64,000 nt of DNA from Megaleporinus macrocephalus (taxonomy: Eukaryota > Chordata > Actinopteri > Characiformes > Anostomidae). Position numbers and translations under genes: made by a program. The stretch covers positions 2,284,630 through 2,348,629 of the forward strand of contig CM038719.1 of the NCBI GenBank assembly GCA_021613375.1, read 5' to 3'. Below the pieces are notes generated by a model. That model ran no database searches. It was not told the DNA's origin and saw nothing but the letters and a program-made list of their open reading frames with translations. Numbering within the stretch: position 1 is the stretch's first letter; every line of letters begins with the position of its first letter. This document shows positions 25,945 through 52,900 of the stretch, in pieces.

Positions 25945-28845
25945 AGGTAGTGTTACAGTTTACCTGTACACAGGTAGGTGAAGGTAGTGTTACAGTTTAC
26001 CTGTACACAGGTAGGTGATGGTAGCGTTACAGTTCACCTGTACACAGGTAGGTGAAGGTAGCGTTACAGTTTACCTGTACACAGGTAGGTGAGGGTAGCG
26101 ATACAGTTTACCTGTACACAGGTAGGTGAAGGTAGCGATACAGTTTACCTGTACACAGGTAGGTGAAGGTAGCGATACAGTTTACCTGTACACAGGTAGG
26201 TGAAGGTAGTGTTACAGTTTACCTGTACACAGGTAGGTGAAGGTAGCGATACAGTTTACCTGTACACAGGTAGGTGAAGGTAGCGATACAGTTTACCTGT
26301 ACACAGGTAGGTGAAGGTAGCGATACAGTTTACCTGTACACAGGTAGGTGAAGGTAGCGATACAGTTTACCTGTACACAGGTAGGTGAAGGTAGCGTTAC
26401 AGTTTACCTGTACACAGGTAGGTGAAGGTAGCGATACAGTTTACCTGTACACAGGTAGGTGAAGGTAGCGTTACAGTTTACCTGTATACAGGTAGGTGAA
26501 GGTAGCGATACAGTTTACCTGTACACAGGTAGGTGAAGGTAGTGTTACAGTGTATCTGTACACAGGTAGGTGAAGGTAGTGTTACAGTGTATCTGTACAC
26601 AGGCAGGTGAAGGTAGTGTTACAGTTTACCTGTACACAGGTAGGTGAAGGTAGTGTTACAGTTTACCTGTACACAGGTAGGTGAAGGTAGTGTTACAGTT
26701 TACCTGTACACAGGTAGGTGAAGGTAGTGTTACAGTGTATCTGTACACAGGCAGGTGAAGGTAGTGTTACAGTTTACCTGTACACAGGTAGGTGAAGGTA
26801 GTGTTACAGTTTACCTGTACACAGGTAGGTGAAGGTAGTGTTACAGTTTACCTGTACACAGGTAGGTGAAGGTAGTGTTACAGTTTACCTGTACACAGGT
26901 AGGTGAAGGTAGTGTTACAGTGTATCTGTACACAGGTGGGTGAAGGTAGTGACACAGTTTACATGTACACAGGTAGGTGAAGGTAGTGTTACAGTTTACC
27001 TGTACACAGGTAGGTGAAGGTAGTGTTACAGTTTACCTGTACACAGGTAGGTGAAGGTAGTGTTACAGTGTATCTGTACACAGGTAGGTGAAGGTAGCGT
27101 TACAGTTTACCTGTACACAGGTAGGTGAGGGTAGCGATACAGTTTACCTGTACACAGGTAGGTGAAGGTAGCGATACAGTTTACCTGTACACAGGTAGGT
27201 GAAGGTAGCGATACAGTTTACCTGTACACAGGTAGGTGAAGGTAGTGTTACAGTTTACCTGTACACAGGTAGGTGAAGGTAGCGATACAGTTTACCTGTA
27301 CACAGGTAGGTGAAGGTAGCGATACAGTTTACCTGTACACAGGTAGGTGAAGGTAGCGATACAGTTTACCTGTACACAGGTAGGTGAAGGTAGCGATACA
27401 GTTTACCTGTACACAGGTAGGTGAAGGTAGCGTTACAGTTTACCTGTACACAGGTAGGTGAAGGTAGCGATACAGTTTACCTGTACACAGGTAGGTGAAG
27501 GTAGCGTTACAGTTTACCTGTATACAGGTAGGTGAAGGTAGCGATACAGTTTACCTGTACACAGGTAGGTGAAGGTAGTGTTACAGTGTATCTGTACACA
27601 GGTAGGTGAAGGTAGTGTTACAGTGTATCTGTACACAGGCAGGTGAAGGTAGTGTTACAGTTTACCTGTACACAGGTAGGTGAAGGTAGTGTTACAGTTT
27701 ACCTGTACACAGGTAGGTGAAGGTAGTGTTACAGTTTACCTGTACACAGGTAGGTGAAGGTAGTGTTACAGTGTATCTGTCCACAGGTAGGTGAAGGTAG
27801 TGTTACAGTTTACCTGTACACAGGTAGGTGAAGGTAGTGTTACAGTTTACCTGTACACAGGTAGGTGAAGGTAGTGTTACAGTTTACCTGTACACAGGTA
27901 GGTGAAGGTAGTGTTACAGTTTACCTGTACACAGGTAGGTGAAGGTAGTGTTACAGTTTACCTGTACACAGGTAGGTGAAGGTAGTGTTACAGTGTATCT
28001 GTACACAGGTGGGTGAAGGTAGTGACACAGTTTACATGTACACAGGTAGGTGAAGGTAGTGTTACAGTTTATCTGTACACAGGTAGGTGAAGGTAGTGTT
28101 ACAGTTTACCTGTACACAGGTAGGTGAAGGTAGTGTTACAGTTTACCTGTACACAGGTAGGTGAAGGTAGTGTTACAGTTTACCTGTACACAGGTAGGTG
28201 AAGGTAGTGTTACAGTTTACCTGTACACAGGTAGGTGAAGGTAGTGTTACAGTGTATCTGTACACAGGTAGGTGAAGGTAGTGTTACAGTTTACCTGTAC
28301 ACAGGTAGGTGAAGGTAGTGTTACAGTTTACCTGTACACAGGTAGGTGAAGGTAGTGTTACAGTTTACCTGTACACAGGTAGGTGAAGGTAGTGTTACAG
28401 TGTATCTGTACACAGGTAGGTGAAGGTAGTGTTACAGTTTACCTGTACACAGGTAGGTGAAGGTAGTGTTACAGTTTACCTGTACACAGGTAGGTGAAGG
28501 TAGTGTTACAGTTTACCTGTACACAGGTATGTGAAGGTAGTGTTACAGTTTACCTGTACACAGGTAGGTGAAGGTAGTGTTACAGTGTATCTGTACACAG
28601 GTAGGTGAAGGTAGTGTTACAGTTTACCTGTACACAGGTAGGTGAAGGTAGTGTTACAGTTTACCTGTACACAGGTAGGTGAAGGTAGTGTTACAGTTTA
28701 CCTGTACACAGGTAGGTGAAGGTAGTGTTACAGTGTATCTGTACACAGGTAGGTGAAGGTAGTGTTACAGTTTACCTGTACACAGGTAGATGAAGGTAGT
28801 GTTACAGTTTACCTGTACACAGGTAGGTGAAGGTCGTGTTACAGA
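25945..28845. repeat. 37-bp minisatellite, about 78 copies, with higher-order structure
   Basis: The unit contains GTGTTACAGTTTACCTGTAC then ACAGGTAGGTGAAGGTA. Variant units (GCGATACAG, GTATACAGG, CAGGCAGGTG, GAGGGTAGCG) recur in the same order 1036 bp later (28 units): GAGGGTAGCG at 26091 and 27127, TATACAGGTA at 26485 and 27521, AGGCAGGTGA at 26601 and 27637. A later marker, GGGTGAAGGTAGTGACACAG, is offset by 1073 bp (29 units). Every unit contains CACAG|GTAGGT, a strong 5' splice-site match, and the inverted repeat ACCTGT-AC-ACAGGT. Confidence 0.96.
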
Positions 28846-29042
28846 TACACTAGTACAGTATGGAGGGCAGCAGTGTAAAATACTACACTGTATCCACCAA
28901 CCGAGTTACAGTGAATGTCGTGATGTTTGTTTACTCCTGTATATCTTAACCAATTACTGATATAGTTATTGATAAATATGTGTATATAGTAATTGATGAT
29001 GTTGTTTATATAGAGATCTGTTTACTGGTTTTACTCACAGAG

Positions 29043-43561
<14,519 letters not shown>

Positions 43562-43885
43562 GTGGACGTACACACATGCACAGTTTTGGTGTCAGAGCAC
43601 GTTATGGGGGTCTTTGCTGCCACCCAGCTTCTGCTGGCTGTTTGTCCATGAGTTTCTGTCATCAATCAATGACAGCCAGCGTTATCTACCTGACTCGCCC
43701 TGTTTCTGATAATCCACGGCTATGATATTGGGTGTTGAAGACCCTCAACTCTATGTTCTTTTTTTTGTTTGATGGTGTCTGTTCTTCACCTTGACTATTA
43801 CAGGTGAGCTTTCAGGGCCATCAAAACTCCAACCAGGAAACACCTTTATAATGTTGTGGCGCTCTGTGTTTCAATATGGGTTTAA

Positions 43886-43891
43886 AATAAA
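43886..43891 (+). terminator. Candidate poly(A) signal of the protease
   Basis: AATAAA in GTTTAAAATAAAGCAGGA, 325 bp after the protease stop codon and before the Tc1 element. Confidence 0.5.
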
Positions 43892-44124
43892 GCAGGAATG
43901 GCAAAATTCTGTGCGGCATTCCGGGACGCTGCTCGGAATCACTCAGCATGTTGGCACACGTTGCGGGACGTTACGGGACGTTGATGCCAGTGTGCAAACC
44001 CCAATGGTTGTAAATTTTTGGAAGATGTGCAACGTGGCCTTTACTGAAAGCAGTTCAGATATTGTCATTGGCCCAGAACTCCCATATAGCACACACACAC
44101 ACATTATATATATATATATGTATA

Positions 44125-44161
<37 letters not shown>

Positions 44162-44166
44162 TCATA

Positions 44167-45759
44167 CAGTGAGAAAAAAAAGTATTTGAACACCCTGCGA
44201 CTTTGCAAGTTCTCCCACTTAGAAATCATAAAGGGGTCTGAAAGTTTCATCTTAGGTGCAAGTCCACTGTGAGAGACATAATCTAAAAACAAAATCTGAA
44301 AAATCACAATGTATAATTTTTTTAAATAATTTGTGTGTTACTGCTGTAAATAAGTATTTGAACACCTGTGAAAATCAATGTTAATGGTACAGTAGACTGA
44401 TTACAGAGGTCAAACGTTTCCTGTAGTTCTTCACCCGGTTTGCACTGCAGCCAGGATTCTGGTCCATTCCTCCACACAGATCTTCTCCAGATCAGCCAGG
44501 ATTCTGGTCCATTCCTCCACACAGATCTTCTCCAGATCAGCCAGGATTCTGGTCCATTCCTCCACACAGATCTTCTCCAGATCAGCCAGGTTTCTGGTCC
44601 ATTCCTCCACACAGATCTTCTCCAGATCAGCCAGGTTTCTGGGCTGTCGCTGAGAAACACGGAGTTTGAGCTCCCTCCAAAGATTTTCTATAGGGTTCAG
44701 GTCTGGAGACTGGCTAGGCCACTCCAGAACTTTAATGTGCTTCTCATGGAGCCACTCCTTGGTTCTCCTGGCTGTGTGCTTTGGGTCATTGTTCTGTTGA
44801 AAGACCCAGCTAGACCCATCTTCAGTGCTCTAACCAAGGGAAGGAGGTTGTTCCCCAAAATCTCGCAATACATGTCCCCGGTCATTCTCTCCTTAATACA
44901 GTGCAGTTGTCCTGTCCATGTGCAGAACACCACCCCCAAATCATGATGCTTCCACCGCCATGCTTCACAGTAAGGATGGTGTTTTATGGATGGTACTTAT
45001 CATTCTTCCTTCTCCAAACATGGTGTGTGGAATTAAGACCTAAAAGTTCTATATTGGTCTCATCTGACCACAGAACCTTCTCCCATGATTCCTCTGGATC
45101 ATCCGAATGGTCACGGGCAAACTTAAGACGGGCCTGGACGTGTGCTGGTTTAAGCAGGGGACCCTTCCGGGCCATGCATGACTTTAAACTATGACGTCTT
45201 AGTGTATTACCCACAGTAACCTTGGAAACAGTGGTGCCAGCTCTCTTCAGGTCATTGACCAGCTCCTCCTGTGTGGTTCTGGGCTGGATCCTCACCTTTC
45301 TTAGGATCACTGATACGCCTCGAGGTGAGATCTTGCATGGAGCCCCAGTCCGAGGGAGATGGACAGTCATGTTTAGCTTCTTCTTTTTCTAATAATTGCT
45401 CCAACAGTTGATCTTTTTTCACCAAGCTGCTTGGCGATAGCCCCGTAGCTCTTTCCAGCCTTGTGGAGGTCTACAATTCTGTCTTTGGACAGCTCTTTGG
45501 TCTTAGCCATGTTAGTAGTTGGAGTCGTACTGATTGTGGGGGGTGGACAGGTGTCTTTATGCAGCTAAAGACCACAAACAAATACTTATTTACAGCAGTA
45601 ACACACAAATAAATTATTAAAAAATCATACATTGTGATTTTCAGACTTGTCTCTCACAGTGGACATGCACCTAAGATGAAAATTTCAGACCCCTCTATGA
45701 TTTCTAAGTGGAAGAACTTGCAAAGTCTCAGGGTGTTCAAATACTTATTTTCCTCAATG
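44167..45759 (-). mobile_element. Tc1-like transposon with decayed transposase
   Basis: The ends at TA dinucleotides (44165-44166 and 45760-45761) carry inverted repeats, AAAGTATTTGAACACCCTGC on the left and its mirrored form on the right. A second internal copy of AAGTATTTGAACACC at about 44350 is mirrored at about 45580, giving about 200-bp IR/DR arms. The minus-strand transposase starts at 45510 ([20 protein letters not shown], helix-turn-helix) but shifts frame near 45390. 45370-44984 continues the DNA-binding and first DDE part ([12 protein letters not shown], first Asp). 44939-44697 holds a later part with a further frame break. Near its C-terminal region a 45-bp stretch is repeated about four times (44451-44637). 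It is therefore inactive. Insertion is in the intergenic spacer between protease and FUS. Flanking (TA)n lies on both sides. Confidence 0.92.
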
Positions 45760-46959
45760 TATATATATATATATATATAACCTGATTATGCTACAGCTAA
45801 ATGACCCATCAGTAACGTAGTCGGTTATTGATTCCAGCTCTTAACTAATCTATTAGGCCTTCAGTTCAGCTCCTGAAGGCCTGATCAGTGGGAGAGCTTG
45901 CTTGGCTGTATCTGCTTAGATTCCACAGAGAAAATAATCTTGCTAGCACTAAGCTAACAACACCTTCACTGGAATTCAGACTACTGTGGGCAGCTCTATG
46001 GGACCAGGAACAACCTAAACCTGAACCAGTATGTTGTTAAATATACGATTAGCTGGTTCTCTGTTTTCTAACCATAGTCGAGGCTAGCTGCTCTGAGGAG
46101 ACACCCAGCCCAGCTTAGCTGCTTATCACAGCAACAGAATCATACAGAAGCACAGTGGAGCTTCAAAACATGTTCACACTTACTTTCGGTTTCAGATCAA
46201 ACTTGATATTTAATAATAATATTGTCCATATAATCTGTGCTGTTAGTATTTACAGCTACTTGAAATGAGCTGCCTCTACCGCCAACGCCTGCTGGTGACA
46301 AAAACAGGCCAAATTTTGATTTCAGGTTGACTTTAAACTTGAACATCTTCTTACACGAACGGAGAGAGAATTCTTTGGGACTGTTTGTGATATTAAGTAA
46401 CGTATTTGAAAGCGTCTGCGTTACTACAGTATGTAAACGTTGAACGCTGCTCATCTCGAACTGAGGTGGGAACATTTTCATGATGTCATAAAGGTCATAA
46501 AGGTCCCTACGTTGACGCTACTGATGCAGAGGATATAAAAAGACTGGTATTTTGTGTGGACAGACGAGCAAAGCTGTTATTGTGTATTAATAATGTGTTG
46601 ATACTGATTGTAATAGTGTGTGATGGTTCATCCAAGCACATTGAATCAAAAGTGATTGATTATTGTGTTTTAGTTTTAGTTTATTATAAACTTTTGGTTT
46701 CTTTTTGTACCAGGAAATGTGTATTTCTTTGACTTGATTCAGTTATCAGTACCAAAATATGTATACTTGCATTTTTTAGAATAATAAAAAAAATCATACA
46801 TATATTTTTATCTTCATAAAGAAGCAAAACTAACATTTAATACGGTATTTGTCATGTTATGTTACTTAATGCTGGAGAAAAATAAAGGACAGCATATAGA
46901 CCCACTTCTGCATCTTTTGTTTTTGTTTTGTGTGTGTGTATATGTATATATATATATAT

Positions 46960-47440
46960 CACAGTAGCACTGCTCTGTCTCATCCACTCACACCAGCACA
47001 ACACAAACTCACCACCATCATGTGTCACTGCAGTGCTGAGAATGACCCATAGCTGTTCTGTGGTGGTCCTGTGGGGGTCCTGATCATTAAAGAACAGAGT
47101 AATAAAGTATACAGAGAATCAGATGAACTACAGTCTGTAAGTGTAGGTCCTGTATGGTCAGTGGAGCTGATACAGTGGACAGTGAGTGGAGGTCCTGTAT
47201 GGTCAGTGGAGCTGATACAGTGGACAGTGAGTGTAGGTCCTGTATGGTCAGTGGAGCTGATACAGTGGACAGTGAGTGGAGGTCCTGTATGGTCAGTGGA
47301 GCTGATACAGTGGACAGTGAGTGGAGGTCCTGTATGGTCAGTGGAGCTGATACAGTGGACAGTGAGTGGAGGTCCTGTATGGTCAGTGGAGCTGATACAG
47401 TGGACAGTGAGTGTATAAACAAGGAGGTGGCTCCTATGTT
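46960..47440 (+). mobile_element. Foldback-element right half with 45-bp array (about 6 copies), upstream of FUS
   Basis: 46960-47130 contains ACTGCAGTGCTGAGAATGAC, TGGTCCTGTGGGGGTCCTGA and AGAACAGAGTAATAAAGTAT. 47132-47413 is six copies of the 45-bp unit, followed by the terminal-type sequence TATAAACAAGGAGGTGG. It ends about 200 bp upstream of the FUS start codon, so it may abut the FUS promoter. The spacer 45762-46960 shows no gene. Confidence 0.9.
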
Positions 47441-47638
47441 AACAATGCAGACACGCAGCTCCCCCTAGAGGCCGACAGCGGGCATTACAGCCAGAGTCAC
47501 CGTCTGTATTGTCAGTTCTGTCAGGCTGGCGGAGAGAACAGGCTCAGTCGGGCTTTTACAGCGTCTGAGCTTTAATATTTAACTCGTTACCCAGAAAATT
47601 ACATCCATTTTACACTTTAGTAATCTCGAAACTTGGTC

Positions 47639-49035
47639 ATGGCGTCAAGTGGTAAGAGCAGTTATTATTATTAATATTGTTGTTGTTATTATTATTATTA
47701 ATATGGATGTTGTTTACTAGTTAGCTCGATAGCGTTAGCCATTGACAGCGAATTTAATTGCAGACAGTATTTGGTGACATTTTATTTTTTTATTGCTCAG
47801 AGAAAGAAAATAGATCAGAGGAATATATGTGTATAGTCATAAACTTGTTTAAAAAAAATATATTTTATTAAACGAGACACAAGAAGATGTCGGTGTCCGC
47901 CATTTTGTCAGGCTGTGTGATACTGACCTACTTTCCGAATAAAACGATTTATTTGTGAATTTTCAGTGAAAAATTGTGTTAGAATTGCTGAAAAAGCTCA
48001 TTAAGTCATTATTCTCTCCTTCCAGATTATTCCCAGACCGCTAGTCACGGAGGGTAAGTGCGTTCGCCAGCTTCTTGTTGGAATTTTTCCGTTCCTCCTT
48101 AAATTGTGCGGCAGTTACAGTCTGGTGTCCCATTTAAGGTGGAACGGATAATTCTAACAAAAAGCTGTTATTTTAGCTTTGAATAACTAAATAAATTAAT
48201 TAATAAATAACAACAGCAGCATATGTGACTAAACCAGCTTTACTCCGTGCAGCTATGGTGGATATGGAGGTCAGTCCAGCCAAGGCTATAACCAGTCCTC
48301 TGGTCAGAGCTACAGCCAGCAGGGCTTTGGAGGTTACAGCCAAGGCTCAGAGAGCAGCTCTGCTCCATACAACCAGGGAGGGTATGGCTCCAGCTATGGC
48401 CAGTCCCAGTCAGGTATGTTATACCAGAGACACAATGTCCTGTCATGATAATTCAGGACTTGGTCCGTGATGCACCATATGGTCTATTGAACAGGAGGGT
48501 ATGGATCCCAGCCCCCGGCCCAGGGCTACAACCAGTCGAGTCAGTCCTACAGCTCCGGGGGCTACAATAGCAGCAGCCAGCCCCCGCAGGGTGGGGGCTA
48601 CAATCAGCAGTCCTCTTATTCCGGCTACAGTCAGCAGCAGTCCACTCCACCTCCTTCCTCTAGGTCAGTATGGGTTCCTGGTGAGTGAGGTGGGTTTGGA
48701 ACAGAGGTTCATTCAAAATGTATGTGTAGAACCATGAGCCCTCGGAAATAGAACAGACCTAAAACTGAGGTTAATTGTAATGTAAGGCAATGGAACCAGA
48801 ATGTTTTCCAAGCTATTTTGGAGCGTTTCTATTGGTCCATTTATCATGAAATTTACACGCAATGTAAACGGGAACTCGTGTTCAAACAATGAAGAAAAAT
48901 GGAAATTGACAAAAATTAAGATGCATGTTTTCTTTGGCCAGTGACTATATATATATGCATATGCAAAAAAATAAAAATAATTAGATATTTGTATTAAATC
49001 TGTATTTATATCCTTAAATTGTTTATTAGATGTGT

Positions 49036-49066
<31 letters not shown>

Positions 49067-49856
49067 CATACACACACACATACTAGACACACATGTATGA
49101 ACAATTTGAGAAAAATATTTATTTACAAATTTTAACCAATCATAATATTGTGAGTTAAATTGAGAACGCCTGGCTGAAGCTTGTACCCTGAACGTACTGT
49201 GCCAGACTGTGGTTGTGATGTCACAACACATAGAGATTTGTTTTCCATTAATTAGTCCTACGTGTCTACAGGCCAGTTCACAGTCTGTGTTATTAGCTTA
49301 ATTTTCCCCACTTATAACTTAAGACAGCATTGTTGATAATATAGATACTAATTAATTGTGATTTATATATATTTATATATTGATCAGACCTTCAGCTCTA
49401 ATAGATAAAAAGTGGTGGAACCTCTTTCTGATCTTGACCTTAAACAAGTGTGTTTATTACTGTGTTACTGTGATGAAGTACAAGCTTTATAACAGTCTGG
49501 ACTTAATTCTGTAATTGTTCCTTTTACAGCTATGGCAGCAGCAGCAGTCAGTCGTCAGGCTATGGTCAGCAGCAGGGAGGAGGGGGCTTTGGGGGCCAGA
49601 GCAGTGGTTATAGTGGCAGCGGAGGTCAAGGTGGAGGATACGGTGGGAGTGGAGGACAGAGTGGGGGATATGGAAGTAGTGGAGGGCAGCAACATACCTC
49701 TCAGCATGGAGGGGGCCCTTACAGTCAGTCCCCCGGGTATAGTTCACCTCCACCCCAAAGCTATGGGCAGCAGAATCAGTACGGACAGGGAGGAGGTGAG
49801 TCTGAAAGCTTTCTTTTATTCTCTCTCTGGAAATGGACTGTCATGTAGAGCCATGT

Positions 49857-49908
<52 letters not shown>

Positions 49909-52900
49909 CTCTGTGACATTCCCACCTGTTATTCTGTTCCAGGCTACAATCAGGATCCCCCACCCATGAGTGGAGGTGGAGGAGGCTACGGTGGGCAGGA
50001 CGGGCGAGGTGGACGTGGGCGCGGAGGGGGTGGTTTCGGAGGCCGCGGGTCAGGCGGATTTGACCGAGGGGGTCGTGGAAGCCCCCGAGGCAGAGGAGGA
50101 ATGGGGTAAGCACTTTTTTAAAATTAGTTTTGGGCTCCCTAAAGATCCATTTTTCTCACCTGTCTCACATTAATTGTTTTATTATTGACTAAAAAAAGGA
50201 AATAATTGGTAAGTGTGGGTTAAAAGTAATAAACAAACGTGGTATTACTATAAGCACAAAGGTTCAGTGATTGGTTTCGTATTCGGAAATAAGGTACCTC
50301 TATAACGCGATTGGTCAAAACTATACAGCAGGAGTTGGAAGGGGTATTCTGAAGGTAACTCTTCGGGGCCACTACACTTTGGTGAATAGCCGAGTGGCTC
50401 TCCAGACCCTGGAGTTTTAGAGGTGATGCACCTGTTTAACTATGTGAGAACCTTGTCTTAAGCGTGGCCTTTGCAGCTAAAGACATGAATGAAGACACAA
50501 AACAAAAACGAATGGGTTCGGAGCTGGTTTAGGTAACTTACTGTGCAAGTTGGGTTACAGTAGCAGCTTTGAATGGGCTGTTCATCAGATTACATGTCCA
50601 GCAGGCACGTATTCACAATGCATGATGACCTGTAAGGTGCGTAGGTACTCCTTAAAGCAATACTATTCATTTGTAGTATCTATCATGACCAGAGTATTTC
50701 AGATTGTTGTCATGTCAATCGCTGAAGTATAGAACAGTTTAAGAGATGCAGCTGAAAAGAAGAAGATACTGGTTAAATGAGATGAGATGTATGACCTGCT
50801 CAACCAAAAAACAAATAATAATAATAACAATAATAAACATAAACTCTCCACACTCCATGACTCTTTAACACTTTGACCTCCATCCTCTCCGTCAGGATCA
50901 CTGTGTGATTTAATGTTTTAACGAAATCTCTAAATCTCCTTCTAGGCTCTTGGTTCTTCAGGGTTCTCCTATTTTTCCTTTTTGAAGAATGGGAAACAGG
51001 ATTAGTCGCTTTAGCGTATCAGAGGTGGGGGGGGTGGGGTAAAGTGAGGGCTGACCTAGAGGGGAACACAATGCTAAATTGGGGAAAAGTCCTCAGGTGG
51101 TGGTAGCCATGTTGCTTTTGTTGGACGGTAATCACCAGTGGAAGGTGTACAAAGAAAGTTCCACAGACGTAAATGGTTGCTAATCCGAAATTTATCCTGG
51201 AATGTGATTATTGTAAACATATATAGAACGTGAAATTTGGTCTACAGGTGAGGAAACAAGTTTGGTCTTTAAAGGACAAACGAAAAGATCGCAGACCAAA
51301 CCGAGAGGTATGAACCGATACGCAAAGACGTTTAGTTTAAACCGAGGCTGTCCATGAAACAGATGAGCCTCGGTGGTCGTCATGAAGAACCTTTTACTGC
51401 ATGCCATCCAGTGAGAGTCCAGAATCACGTCATGGGTCACCCTGTGGGCAGTGAGAAGGAAGCTTGGGTTAAATGAAAGGTGACAGTGAGTGAGAGTGGG
51501 GAGGGGTGGAGGCGTAACAGAAAGGGGAGCCCGTCCCAACGTCAAGAGTGAAATGGGGCGCCAGCCTCATCAACCTTCAATTCGTCTCGCTTCTCTTTCC
51601 CTCTCCATCAGAATGGGCGATCGCGGAGGATTCAATAAGTTTGGTGGTAAGTGACAAACTCTTAGGACCTTCAGGGGGTTTCCAGCGTGCTTGAGTTTAA
51701 GAGGGAGTGGGTAACACCTCATGGGAACTTCATTTGTGTTGGATTTGTTAGGAGTGATAACTCTGGGAGGAAATGCTAGGAGATGAATGGTGGTTGGCGT
51801 TGGGTTTTGGTATAATAGCGTCGAGGCAGGTCGTGTATTAATGGACGTGTCATCATCCGGGTTGGTTCTCTTAAGCAAACGAATGTATGAAGTTGTTTGG
51901 GTGCCCTACACCACATCACCTGCGCCGTCCATAACACTAAATTACGACTTACTGGTCATTAATTCAGCGTGTAAGTCTCACGATCATCCTAAATGGCCAG
52001 AGGTGGATTTTGATGTTTGCTTGCTTTGGCCGTTCTTTGTCTGGAGTACAAAAACAAGACGAGTCAATGAGTTTTGCTGTTTATTTTCATTTGTTTGTTA
52101 CGTAGACGGTGCATGTCTAAGCTTTTTTTTGGCAAGTTCACAAACACAAACTGAATGGGAACTGAAACAAGAGAAATGCTCAGAACCTACCAACAGGTAA
52201 CTCTTCACAATTGTGTGGATAAAAATACTCGAGTATTTTTATTGCAACGTTTTGGGTTTTTTGAGTGATTTTTTGTTTTGTTTTGTTTTGTTTTGTTTTG
52301 GTGGCCTGGCTGTGGACATCCAAAGCAGTAAAGTTGTTTTTTCCACTGAAAGCCATTCAGAGAACACTATTCTGAAACATAGAGGTGTTGAACTGTTTCA
52401 AAAATTGCAATGAAACCCAAGCAAACGCAAACATAACAAAGCAAATTCACACTTAACGGTATCTCAGCTACGCTGTGTCCTGGTACACCTCGATCTTCAA
52501 CCCAAGACTAACATCACAAACAGTAAGCATGGACTCTGCACTCGTGTCCTGTCACATGTAAGGTTGCGTTTAGGCGTCTTTGACGATTTCCAAACTATTT
52601 GAGTTTGAACTGACTGTGAGAAACCTGGTGTTTTTCCTCAAACGTTTGAGAACTTGGGTCCAGAATACACTGACGTGAATTCGGTAAAGCCTACTGGGGC
52701 TGTGCACTCATGGTAAAGTGGTGGACGGTGAAGTTTACGGACCAACACGAAAACGCTGGGCTCAGAAATAATGGTTCGGTTGATGATGGTCGTATCAATG
52801 GTGGTCAAAAACGGTTAAAAACGATGGTCGGCCTCTCGAGCCAAGTTTCCTCTGGAGTTGAGGACTGTGTGCCGAAAGAGGCCAAATGACAAGAGACATG

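Noticed and set aside
25945..28845. Regular spacing suggested a CRISPR-like array
   Set aside because: There are no unique spacers: units are contiguous 37-bp repeats in a eukaryotic locus.
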